Shown piece after piece: positions 1-7,352 of a stretch of 64,000 bases of DNA. The DNA is taken from positions 30,188 to 94,187 of the forward strand of contig CAZSAK010000007.1 in the NCBI GenBank assembly GCA_964605155.1, read 5' to 3'. Numbering within the stretch: the first letter of the stretch is position 1; the number at the start of each line of letters is the position of its first letter. A program made the translations under genes and the position numbers. The notes below the pieces were generated by a model. It had not been told where the DNA came from, did no database searches, and worked only from the letters and a program-made list of their open reading frames with translations. This DNA comes from CAZSAK01 sp964605155 (GTDB lineage Bacteria > Pseudomonadota > Gammaproteobacteria > SZUA-140).

Positions 1-139
1 ATACCATGTCAAGGAGATATACCGTACACACATCGACCTGCATCGCCTCTTTGACCCTCTTTACAATTATCGACAAGGCATGATCCAGGTCATGTGCCGA
101 ATTAACCTCCTGGACAATACGACGTAGCGTGCTGAGCAT
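1..139 (-). CDS. ptsP: PtsP (EI-Ntr), N-terminal fragment, runs off the window
   Basis: The reverse strand from the ATG at 139 encodes 46 residues beginning MLSTLRRIVQEVNSAHDLD, which continue past the window edge. This matches the start of the GAF domain of PtsP, the PEP-protein phosphotransferase (enzyme I) of the nitrogen-type PTS. In the family, PtsP autophosphorylates from PEP and passes phosphate to NPr (PtsO). The start codon lies 72 bases beyond the rppH stop on the same strand, the rppH-ptsP order seen in many gammaproteobacteria, so co-transcription is likely. The GAF remainder, the swivelling His domain and the PEP-binding barrel are not visible. Identification rests on only 46 residues but the match is characteristic. 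Confidence 0.85.
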   Translation of the reverse strand, partial: MLSTLRRIVQEVNSAHDLDHALSIIVKRVKEAMQVDVCTVYLLDMV

Positions 140-211
140 TTAGAAGTGAAAGAGAATGTAAGGGATGGTTGAATATATCCGCAATGACTTCTTCAGCATA
201 CGATAATGCTT

Positions 212-751
212 TCAACTATCGCGGTCATGAACAGAACCATAGCGTGTATTATCAGGCGGACGTTTATCTACATAACCCGCAGCTGCCATCAACGGTGCAA
301 ATTCAAGCAGTGCCTGTTCATAAACCTTGCGCTTAAAGGCCACGATCTCCTGCAACGGCGACCAGTAGGTTACCCAACGCCAGCTGTCGAATTCAGGGTT
401 GTCACTGTGATCCAGGGTAACATGGCTGTCTTCTCCGAGCAGGGACAACATGAACCAGACCTGCTTTTGTCCGATACACACAGGTTTGCTATTGTAACGA
501 ATCAGGTTCTTGGGTAATTGGTAACGCAACCAGTCGCGGGTACGCCCAATCATTGTGACATGGGATCTCTGCAGGCCAATCTCTTCATGGAGTTCGCGGT
601 ACATGGCCTGCTCGGGAGTTTCGTGCCTGCGTATGCCTCCCTGGGGAAATTGCCATGCCTGCTCGCCAATACGTCTGGCCCACAGCAACTTGCCTTCCCG
701 GTTGCTCAGGATGATGCCGACATTTGCCCTGTAGCCATCTAAATCAATCAC
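212..751 (-). CDS. rppH: RNA pyrophosphohydrolase RppH (Nudix)
   Basis: A 179-residue protein starting with GTG at 751 (M-I-D-L-D-G-Y-R, the usual RppH N-terminus). The Nudix box is visible near residues 38-60: GGIRRHETPEQAMYRELHEE followed by IGL, with the paired glutamates that bind metal. RppH removes pyrophosphate from 5'-triphosphate mRNA and triggers RNase E-dependent decay in the cytoplasm. Length and N-terminus fit the proteobacterial family (about 160-180 residues). It lies upstream of ptsP on the same strand and is divergent from the HAD phosphatase gene across a 168-bp intergenic region. Confidence 0.95.
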   Translation of the reverse strand: MIDLDGYRANVGIILSNREGKLLWARRIGEQAWQFPQGGIRRHETPEQAMYRELHEEIGLQRSHVTMIGRTRDWLRYQLPKNLIRYNSKPVCIGQKQVWFMLSLLGEDSHVTLDHSDNPEFDSWRWVTYWSPLQEIVAFKRKVYEQALLEFAPLMAAAGYVDKRPPDNTRYGSVHDRDS

Positions 752-919
752 TTGCCGTGCACCTTTTCATCGGTCATGTTAACTTGAATTCTCCCATAAA
801 TACTCCAACCGCGGCAAATGGATCACGGCTGACACTCGCATTTAGCCCGGCTATGCATTACTCTTGGACTCTGGTCCAGGACGATTAAATTAGTTATAAC
901 TTTTAAAGGCTTACGATAC

Positions 920-1573
920 TTGGCTGTAACGATCTTTGACCTCGACAATACACTGATTGGGGGTGATAGCGATTACCTATGGGGACAATTCCTGATTGAG
1001 CAGGGAGCGGTGGACAAGTACTCCTATAATCGGGACAACCGGCGTTACTATCAGGAATATCAGCAAGGTACCCTCGACATCATGGAATTCCTGAACTTCC
1101 AGCTGCGGCCCTTGGCGGAATATGACCCGGAACAATTACACGAGTGGCGAACGCAATTTATCGACGAAAAAATCCGGCCCATCATTCTGCCGTCTGCACT
1201 CACACTGATCAAGGATCATCGCGACAAGGGTAATACCCTGGTAGTCATCACTGCAACAAATCGATTTATCACCGAGCCGATCGTTGCTCTCATAAATATC
1301 GACAATCTGATCGCCACGGAACCCGAGATGGTCAAAGGGCGCTATACCGGGCATGTTACGGGCACACCCTGTTTTCGCGAAGGCAAGATCGAACGGCTTC
1401 ATAAATGGTTGGAGTCGAGCGGAGAAAACCTTGAAGCGAGCAGTTTCTACTCCGACTCGCATAACGACATACCCCTGCTCGAGGAGGTCACCTATCCTGT
1501 TGCAGTTGATCCCGATGAAACACTCGCCCAGCACGCGGAGATGAAGGGATGGCCTATTATCACCCTGCGTTGA
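920..1573 (+). CDS. HAD-IB family phosphatase (SerB/CicA-like, candidate histidinol-phosphatase)
   Basis: A 217-residue HAD hydrolase. Motif I is FDLDNTL (residues 6-12, nucleophile Asp7), motif II is the TAT segment near residue 112, and motif IV is YSDSHNDIPLL near residue 175. The family dephosphorylates small phosphate esters in the cytoplasm. An equivalent gene sits beside rppH in Pseudomonas; from memory that protein (PA0335) has been linked to histidinol-phosphate phosphatase activity, so this substrate is a candidate but is not shown here. The start is TTG at 920, since no ATG lies before motif I, with AAAGG about 10 bases upstream. A weak promoter (TTGGAC 864-869, TAAATT 886-891) lies ahead. 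The 3' end overlaps the permease gene by 25 bp, suggesting coupled translation. Confidence 0.85.
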   Translation: MAVTIFDLDNTLIGGDSDYLWGQFLIEQGAVDKYSYNRDNRRYYQEYQQGTLDIMEFLNFQLRPLAEYDPEQLHEWRTQFIDEKIRPIILPSALTLIKDHRDKGNTLVVITATNRFITEPIVALINIDNLIATEPEMVKGRYTGHVTGTPCFREGKIERLHKWLESSGENLEASSFYSDSHNDIPLLEEVTYPVAVDPDETLAQHAEMKGWPIITLR

Positions 1574-2541
1574 GCCATCGCCGCCCCGTTTTTATTGTAC
1601 TGCTGCTGCTTGCACCGTTGAGCCTGTTAGTTGCCCTCGGTGTTGGCAGCGTATCAATCAGTTGGCAGCAATTGTGGGCAATATTATCCGGGCATGAAAA
1701 TGATGTGACCTACAGCCTGGTGATGGAGCTGCGTCTGCCGCGCGCCATCAGCGCCTTTGCCGCCGGCGGCATACTGGCCCTCGCCGGGGCATTGATGCAG
1801 GTGTTACTGCGCAACCCCCTGGCTGATCCCTATATTCTCGGCGTTTCCGGGGGTGCATCGGTGGGTGCACTGGGTGTCATGCTTGCCGGTGTCGGCGGGC
1901 TGTGGGTCAACGCCGGTGCCTTTTGCGGTGCCTTGTTATCCATGCTGCTGGTCTTCTCACTGGCGCACGGCAAGGGTAGCTGGACACCGACGCGTCTAAT
2001 CCTGACCGGAGTAGTGGTAGCTGCCGGCTGGGGGGCGCTGATCAGCTTTATCCTTGCCATCAGCCCCGATACCAATCTGCGCGGAATGCTGTTCTGGCTA
2101 ATCGGTGACCTGGGACATACGGATGCTTCCACGACGGGTATACTTGTGTTGATACTGGGTTTGTTGTTGACGTTGCCGATGAGCCGTCACCTGAACGTGC
2201 TGACGCGGGGAGAACTCAAGGCGGGCGCGCTAGGCGTACCGGTAAAACGAGTACGGGTTCAGATCTATTTTATCGCCTCGTTACTCACCGCCGCGGCGGT
2301 GACCATCGTCGGCAATATCGGATTCGTCGGTCTGATCGTCCCTCATCTTGTCCGTCTCGTTGTCGGCAACGACCAGCGTATCCTGCTGCCCGCTGCGGCA
2401 TTGCTCGGGGCCAGCCTGCTGGTCATCGCCGATACCGTAGCACGCACCGTGATGGCGCCCACACAGCTGCCGATCGGGGTAATCACGGCGCTCATAGGCG
2501 TGCCGGTATTCCTCTATCTGTTACAACGCGGTCACCGCTGA
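1549..2541 (+). CDS. FecCD/BtuC-type ABC transporter permease
   Basis: A 330-residue, very hydrophobic protein of the FecCD/BtuC permease family. It has about ten membrane segments and the conserved ELRLPRAISAFAAGG and NPLADPYILGVSGGAS stretches near residues 63-108, plus GFVGLIVPHLVR near residue 258. Such dimers form the inner-membrane channel for cobalamin, haem or Fe-siderophore uptake. It starts inside the end of the HAD gene and its last base is the first base of the ATPase gene, so the pair is translationally coupled. No periplasmic binding protein or TonB receptor is in view, so the substrate cannot be fixed. Cobalamin (BtuC) is one possibility and an iron chelate is another. Confidence 0.9.
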   Translation: MAYYHPALSHRRPVFIVLLLLAPLSLLVALGVGSVSISWQQLWAILSGHENDVTYSLVMELRLPRAISAFAAGGILALAGALMQVLLRNPLADPYILGVSGGASVGALGVMLAGVGGLWVNAGAFCGALLSMLLVFSLAHGKGSWTPTRLILTGVVVAAGWGALISFILAISPDTNLRGMLFWLIGDLGHTDASTTGILVLILGLLLTLPMSRHLNVLTRGELKAGALGVPVKRVRVQIYFIASLLTAAAVTIVGNIGFVGLIVPHLVRLVVGNDQRILLPAAALLGASLLVIADTVARTVMAPTQLPIGVITALIGVPVFLYLLQRGHR

Positions 2542-3308
2542 TGGCTTTGCTGGCAACGCACAAACTTTCGGTATCCATCGCAGGCATCACCGTGTGTCAT
2601 GATCTCGATGTCGCCTTTGAAGCAGGTCAGTGCTGGGGGATTCTGGGTAAAAACGGCAGCGGTAAAACGACACTGCTCCAGACACTGGCGGGGCTGCGGT
2701 CATCCACTGCGGGTGAGATCCTGATCAATGCCAGTCCCCTCAGTCGAATGTCACGCAAACACATCGCCCAATCCATCGGTATATTGTTCCAGGATTATGA
2801 TGACATGTTTCCCAGTACCGTACTGGAAACCGCATTGATCGGCCGCCACCCCTTTCTGGAGACATGGCAATGGGAAGGCGCGGAAGACATGCAACGGGCC
2901 AGGACGGCCCTGCAACAGGTCGGGATGTCCGCCATGGAATCACGGATTGTGACAACGCTCTCCGGAGGCGAACGTCAGCGGGTGGAGATTGCGACCTTGC
3001 TGACCCAGGACCCTTCGATTTATCTGCTCGACGAACCAACCAATCACCTCGACCTGAATCATCAGATCGGTATCATTAAGACCCTGCTGGAACATGTAAC
3101 AGATCATCGGCAGGTCCTGGTGATGGTACTACATGATATCAATATCGCCGCACGATTTTGTGATCACATGTTGCTGTTGTTCGGTGACGGTGACTGTCGA
3201 TATGGCACAAAGGATGAGATGATGACCGAGGAATTACTTGCGCGACTCTATAACCATCCGATCAGACATATACGAGACAAGGACATTGATGCTTTCCTGC
3301 CAGCGTAG
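2541..3308 (+). CDS. ABC transporter ATP-binding protein (BtuD/FhuC type)
   Basis: A 255-residue ABC ATPase paired with the upstream permease. Visible motifs are Walker A GKNGSGKTT (residues 36-44), signature LSGGERQR (about 140-147), Walker B IYLLDEPTNHLD (about 160-171), and a switch His in VLHDIN (about 199). It energises import of the unknown chelate or cobalamin at the inner membrane. The ATG overlaps the permease stop by one base (TGATG). No riboswitch of the cobalamin type was seen upstream of the operon. Substrate assignment is inference from family membership only. Confidence 0.92.
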   Translation: MALLATHKLSVSIAGITVCHDLDVAFEAGQCWGILGKNGSGKTTLLQTLAGLRSSTAGEILINASPLSRMSRKHIAQSIGILFQDYDDMFPSTVLETALIGRHPFLETWQWEGAEDMQRARTALQQVGMSAMESRIVTTLSGGERQRVEIATLLTQDPSIYLLDEPTNHLDLNHQIGIIKTLLEHVTDHRQVLVMVLHDINIAARFCDHMLLLFGDGDCRYGTKDEMMTEELLARLYNHPIRHIRDKDIDAFLPA

Positions 3309-3370
3309 TGCGATTTCTTGATAACTTATTCCGGTATAAAAATTAGCGAGCGCAGGCGTGGCGAGTCAAC

Positions 3371-3459
3371 AATGAACGAGAAACCGGAGTCTACACGGTA
3401 GTCTGCCGTTTAACGGCCCCGGATACCGAGTTCATTATTCTTATACCCCCTTGCGGGGT
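3371..3459. other. Candidate structured intergenic element (nested hairpins)
   Basis: Between the convergent ABC ATPase and pilT genes there is a set of complementary arms. The outer pair is AATGAAC (3371-3377) with GTTCATT (3430-3436). Inside it are CTAC/GTAG (3391-3394, 3398-3401) and GCCGTT/AACGGC (3405-3410, 3412-3417). A separate stem follows, ACCCC/GGGGT (3445-3449, 3455-3459). The layout resembles a three-way junction plus a terminator-like hairpin without a T tract. It could be a repeat-derived element or a small RNA, and neither is demonstrated. Confidence 0.4.
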
Positions 3460-3493
3460 GAACGCCGTATTGCCAAGCGCAGCAGATTTGCAA

Positions 3494-4531
3494 CTATTTG
3501 AAGTTATCTTTTTGAGCGGCCTTGATCCTGGCTTCAGATTTATTGATCACGCCATTTTTCACCAGCTCCACCAGCGCCTGGTCGAGTGTCTGCATACCAA
3601 CGGCTTGACCGGTCTGGATCGCTGAATACATCTGCGGCACCTTGTTCTCACGAATCAGGTTGCGGATCGCCGGGGTACCGATCATGATTTCATGGGCGGC
3701 GACACGACCGCCGCTCACCTTTTTCAACAGCGTCTGTGAAATCACAGCTCGCAGGGACTCTGACAGCATCGAACGTACCATCTCCTTCTCCGCCGCCGGG
3801 AACACATCGATGATACGGTCGATGGTCTTGGCCGCAGAACTGGTGTGCAGGGTGCCGAATACCAGGTGGCCTGTTTCAGCCGCCGTCAAGGCAAGCCGGA
3901 TGGTTTCCGGATCGCGCATCTCACCGACCAGAATAATGTCGGGATCTTCACGCAATGCCGAGCGTAGAGCCTCATTGAACCCCAGGGTATCGCGATGCAC
4001 TTCTCGCTGGTTGATCAGGCATTTCTTGCTTTGATGCACGAACTCGATCGGGTCTTCAATGGTGAGGATATGCCCGAATTCGTTCTCGTTCTTGTAATCC
4101 ATCATCGCCGCAAGCGTGGTCGACTTACCTGAACCGGTGGGCCCGGTTACCAGTACGATACCGCGCGGTGTCTCGGCGATCTCCTTGAAGATGGACGGAC
4201 ATCCCAGTTCCTCCAGAGTCAGGATGTTTGAGGGAATGGTACGAAAGACGCCGCCGACCCCGCGATTGTGATTGAAGACATTGACACGAAAACGCGCCAG
4301 CCCGGGTATCTCAAACGAGAAATCGGTCTCGAAGAATTCTTCGAAATCCTTGCGCTGCCTGTCGTTCATAATGTCATACAACATGTTGTGAACCGTCTTG
4401 TTATCCAGCGAAGGAACATTGATCCTGCGGATATCGCCGTCGACACGGATCATGGGCGGCAACCCGGCCGACAGATGCAAGTCTGAGGCGTTATTCTTCA
4501 CACCGAAGGCGAGTAATTCGGCAATATCCAT
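3494..4531 (-). CDS. pilT: Type IV pilus retraction ATPase PilT
   Basis: A 345-residue hexameric secretion-type ATPase. Walker A is GPTGSGKST (residues 130-138), the Asp box lies around HILTIEDPIEF (154-164), Walker B around DIILVGEMRD (198-207) and the His box around GHLVFGTLHT (221-230). The C-terminal AIRNLIRE motif (288-295) is diagnostic of PilT, where it is needed for retraction. PilT depolymerises type IV pili at the inner membrane, powering twitching and DNA uptake. A GGAGG ribosome site lies 10 bases before the ATG. It is divergent from yggS-proC-yggT, the usual gammaproteobacterial neighbourhood. No pilU follows within the window. Confidence 0.96.
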   Translation of the reverse strand: MDIAELLAFGVKNNASDLHLSAGLPPMIRVDGDIRRINVPSLDNKTVHNMLYDIMNDRQRKDFEEFFETDFSFEIPGLARFRVNVFNHNRGVGGVFRTIPSNILTLEELGCPSIFKEIAETPRGIVLVTGPTGSGKSTTLAAMMDYKNENEFGHILTIEDPIEFVHQSKKCLINQREVHRDTLGFNEALRSALREDPDIILVGEMRDPETIRLALTAAETGHLVFGTLHTSSAAKTIDRIIDVFPAAEKEMVRSMLSESLRAVISQTLLKKVSGGRVAAHEIMIGTPAIRNLIRENKVPQMYSAIQTGQAVGMQTLDQALVELVKNGVINKSEARIKAAQKDNFK

Positions 4532-4575
4532 TTGGTGGTCCTCCGCAACAACCGGCCTGTGCCAGTTTCATTCAG

Positions 4576-4604
4576 ATTATAGGGTTTGCTTCGTCAAATG
4601 ACAG
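4576..4604 (-). promoter_or_regulatory. Candidate sigma-70 promoter for pilT
   Basis: On the reverse strand, CTGTCA (4599-4604, 4 of 6 consensus) is followed after 17 bp by a perfect TATAAT (4576-4581). Transcription would begin about 35-40 bases ahead of the pilT ATG. Spacing and position are good; activity is inferred. Confidence 0.55.
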
Positions 4605-4698
4605 TATACCTGTGTGTTAACGGCAAAAATCAACTGTTCTTAAGAGGCGTGAATCATGTGTTATTGTTAGTATCTCGCAAGCGGTAACAATGTGAATA

Positions 4699-5385
4699 AT
4701 GGAAACCGTTCAAACACGTATTCACCGGTTACAACGCCAGATTGTTATGTTGGAGCGCCTTTACGGCAGACCGGCAGGGTCGGTCTGCCTGCTGGCCGTC
4801 AGCAAAGGTAAAAGCGTTGAAGCGATCACACAGGCCTACACCGCCGGTCAGCGACGCTTTGGTGAGAGTTATATACAGGAGGCCATACCGAAAATAGAGG
4901 CATTGTCTGAATTTGATATTGAATGGCATTTCATCGGTCCCATACAGTCGAACAAGACCCGTCATATCGCGCAGCATTTTCATTGGGTTCACAGTGTCGA
5001 CCGGCTCAAAACCGCACAGCGCCTGCAAAACCAGCGGCCGGTATCACTTCCCACCCTGAACATCTGCCTGCAGATCAATATCAGCCAGGAGTACTCCAAG
5101 TCTGGCAGTGATCCGGATGAAGTGGAGGTGCTGGTTAGGGAGATAGTCTCATTTGACCGCTTGTGTTTACGAGGATTAATGGCAATACCGGCAGCCTCGG
5201 ACAATTTCACGGAACAACGCCACATTTTCAGTCAGGTCAGACAGGTACAGGAACGTCTGATCGCCAGTGGATACAGCCTCGATACTTTGTCAATGGGCAT
5301 GTCGAATGACATGGAAGCCGCCATCGCCGAGGGGGCTACTATAGTACGTATCGGGACTGCGATTTTCGGGGCGAGGGACACATAG
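4699..5385 (+). CDS. yggS: PLP homeostasis protein YggS/PROSC
   Basis: A 228-residue member of the YggS/PROSC family, which binds pyridoxal phosphate and keeps its free level and amino-acid metabolism balanced without a known catalytic reaction. The PLP lysine is Lys36 in LLAVSKGKS. Other family marks are FGESYIQEA (residues 54-62), EWHFIGPIQSNK (about 75-86), and the phosphate-binding LSMGMSNDMEAAI near residue 198. It heads the yggS-proC-yggT-yggU operon, with 60 bp before proC. Start ATG at 4699; no strong ribosome site is evident. Confidence 0.95.
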   Translation: METVQTRIHRLQRQIVMLERLYGRPAGSVCLLAVSKGKSVEAITQAYTAGQRRFGESYIQEAIPKIEALSEFDIEWHFIGPIQSNKTRHIAQHFHWVHSVDRLKTAQRLQNQRPVSLPTLNICLQINISQEYSKSGSDPDEVEVLVREIVSFDRLCLRGLMAIPAASDNFTEQRHIFSQVRQVQERLIASGYSLDTLSMGMSNDMEAAIAEGATIVRIGTAIFGARDT

Positions 5386-5445
5386 CTGCGCAAAGGATGT
5401 GTTTACGTTAGACTAGCCTTCACGTATGTCTAGAGCAAAGATGGC

Positions 5446-6279
5446 ATGAAACAGACTACAATCGGTTTTATCGGTGGCGGCAACATGGCCTGCAGCCTGA
5501 TTGGCGGCCTTATCGCCGACGGCTACCAACCGTCCGCTATCAAGGTTGCGGACCCGGATGAACAACAACGGCAGTTCATCGCATCCAGTTACCACGTACA
5601 AACAACGGCGTCGAATCAGGACGTGTTTGCGGCATCGGATATTGTCGTACTTGCCGTCAAACCCCAAGTCATGCGGACTGTTGCTTCGGAGATCGATCCC
5701 GTTGTACACGACAAGTCCTGTCTGGTAATCTCCATCGCCGCGGGCGTCTCGACCGATCATCTCAGCAAGTGGCTGGGTGGCGGCATCGCTATCGTCAGGG
5801 CGATGCCCAATATCGCTGTGCTGGTAAAATGCGGTGCAACTGCCCTGTATGCCAATCCGCAGGTATCGGATGATCAGCGCAGCCAGGCAGAGTCCATCAT
5901 GAGGGCCGTAGGACTGACGCTGTGGCTCGATGATGAATCCCGCATGGATGCCGTGACCGCGTTGTCCGGTAGCGGGCCCGCATACCTGTTTCTGGTCATC
6001 GAGGTACTGGAAAACGCCGCCATCAAACTTGGCCTGTCACAAGAGACTGCGCATCTGCTGGCCCTGCAGACGGCCTTCGGCGCGGCGAAGATGGCACTGG
6101 AGAGCAGCGATGATTGCAAAACACTGCGGGCCCGTGTTACATCGCCCGGTGGTACCACAGAACAGGCCGTTAAGGTATTGCAGGACGGTGGTATCCAGGC
6201 ACTATTCGACCAGGCGCTCGAGGCGGCGCATCATCGCGCGTCGGAATTATCTGAACTGTTGGGGAAAAGCGATGGATAA
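5446..6279 (+). CDS. proC: Pyrroline-5-carboxylate reductase ProC
   Basis: A 277-residue NAD(P)H-dependent enzyme making proline from pyrroline-5-carboxylate in the cytoplasm. The N-terminal Rossmann motif is GFIGGGNMA (residues 7-15). AVKPQVM (about 69-75) and RAMPNIAVLVKCG are typical of the family. The C-terminal domain carries the P5CR signature around SPGGTTEQAVKVL (residues 233-245). Length is usual. The end overlaps the yggT start by 8 bp, so the two are probably translated together. Confidence 0.97.
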   Translation: MKQTTIGFIGGGNMACSLIGGLIADGYQPSAIKVADPDEQQRQFIASSYHVQTTASNQDVFAASDIVVLAVKPQVMRTVASEIDPVVHDKSCLVISIAAGVSTDHLSKWLGGGIAIVRAMPNIAVLVKCGATALYANPQVSDDQRSQAESIMRAVGLTLWLDDESRMDAVTALSGSGPAYLFLVIEVLENAAIKLGLSQETAHLLALQTAFGAAKMALESSDDCKTLRARVTSPGGTTEQAVKVLQDGGIQALFDQALEAAHHRASELSELLGKSDG

Positions 6280-6847
6280 TCCATATGCAACCGATGCTAC
6301 CGTATTCCTGATCCGGACCGTGTTCGGCCTGTTTCTGATGCTTGTGATGTTACGCCTGCTGTTGCAAGTGGTGCGTGCGGATTTCTATAACCCTATCAGC
6401 CAGTTCATCGTCAGGGCAACAAGCTGGGCCCTTAAGCCGCTACGGCGCATCATTCCCGGACTGGGCGGTTTCGATCTCGCCTCCGTAGTGCTGTTGCTGG
6501 CCTTGCAGATGTTGTCAATATTCCTGATCAGCCTGAGCCGCGGCATGACGGTCTCGTTCGCGGGACTTGTGGTTCTGGCCATCGCCGAATTGATCAATTT
6601 GGTGTTTACGATCTACCTGATAACCATAATCGCCCAGGCGGTGTTGAGCTGGATCGGCCCGGGGACGTACAATCCAATGACATCATTGTTATATACCCTC
6701 AATGAACCGGTATTACGTCCAATCCGGCGCCTGATCCCGGTAATCTCAGGTATCGATCTCTCCCCCCTGGTGGCACTGATTGCCATCCAGCTACTCAAGA
6801 TACTCCTTGTCGGTCCCATCTTTGACATTGCCGCCTCCCTCGGCTGA
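6272..6847 (+). CDS. yggT: YggT family inner-membrane protein
   Basis: A 191-residue membrane protein made of two YggT repeats of about 90 residues. Each has hydrophobic segments and a conserved PISQF/NPMTS...P(L/I)RR(I/L)IP pattern (NPISQ near residue 40, NPMTS near residue 130). The family is linked to osmotic or cell-shape functions (it is called CcmB-like or YlmG in other groups), and the precise role is unknown. The start chosen is the ATG at 6272 inside the end of proC. An in-frame extension back to 6029 lies wholly inside proC and is discarded. yggU follows after one base. Confidence 0.9.
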   Translation: MDNPYATDATVFLIRTVFGLFLMLVMLRLLLQVVRADFYNPISQFIVRATSWALKPLRRIIPGLGGFDLASVVLLLALQMLSIFLISLSRGMTVSFAGLVVLAIAELINLVFTIYLITIIAQAVLSWIGPGTYNPMTSLLYTLNEPVLRPIRRLIPVISGIDLSPLVALIAIQLLKILLVGPIFDIAASLG

Positions 6848-6848
6848 T

Positions 6849-7148
6849 ATGTCCCAGCCCTGTTATCGCTGGGACAAGGACAAGCTCATCATCAATGTGC
6901 GGGTACAACCCCGCGCCGGCAAGGATGAGGTAGCCGGCATCCAGCAACAACGTCTCAAGATTCGTATCACGGCGCCGCCTGTCGAAGGCAAGGCCAATGC
7001 CCACCTGATCCGCTTTCTCGCGGACCTGTTCAAGGTCAAACAATCACAAGTCACGCTGTTAAACGGCCAATCCAGCCGGGATAAACGCCTGTGCATCCGT
7101 TCACCCAGCCGATTACTACCGTTCATCCGCCCGAACCGGGATATGTGA
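6849..7148 (+). CDS. yggU: DUF167 family protein YggU
   Basis: A 99-residue DUF167/YggU protein with the family core RVQPRAGKDEVAG (residues 17-29), ITAPPVEGKANAHLIRFLA (about 41-59) and a terminal strand. The function is unknown. Small alpha/beta YggU proteins routinely follow yggT. The ATG at 6849 begins one base after the yggT stop; the longer reading from 6780 lies in yggT and is discarded. It is the last gene of the yggS operon, and 204 bp of non-coding sequence separate it from the GTPase gene. Confidence 0.92.
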   Translation: MSQPCYRWDKDKLIINVRVQPRAGKDEVAGIQQQRLKIRITAPPVEGKANAHLIRFLADLFKVKQSQVTLLNGQSSRDKRLCIRSPSRLLPFIRPNRDM

Positions 7149-7352
7149 TATGGTTCATAGTTCTGTTAAATCAATTGCTTATACTGAATCAACCCAAATA
7201 TGCAATCTCAGGGGCTTAGACCAGGTGAGGAGTTTATTCCCTATGATGGAAATACCAGCCGATTCATGTCGATAAAAAATTCATAAAATTGATAAATAAT
7301 CCGATATTAAAGAAATCACGGCCATTAAGGGACTTACTAGAAAGGCAATAGA

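Noticed and set aside
752..919. Cobalamin riboswitch before the BtuC/BtuD operon
   Set aside because: No B12-box-like sequence or multi-stem architecture was found in the 168 bp.
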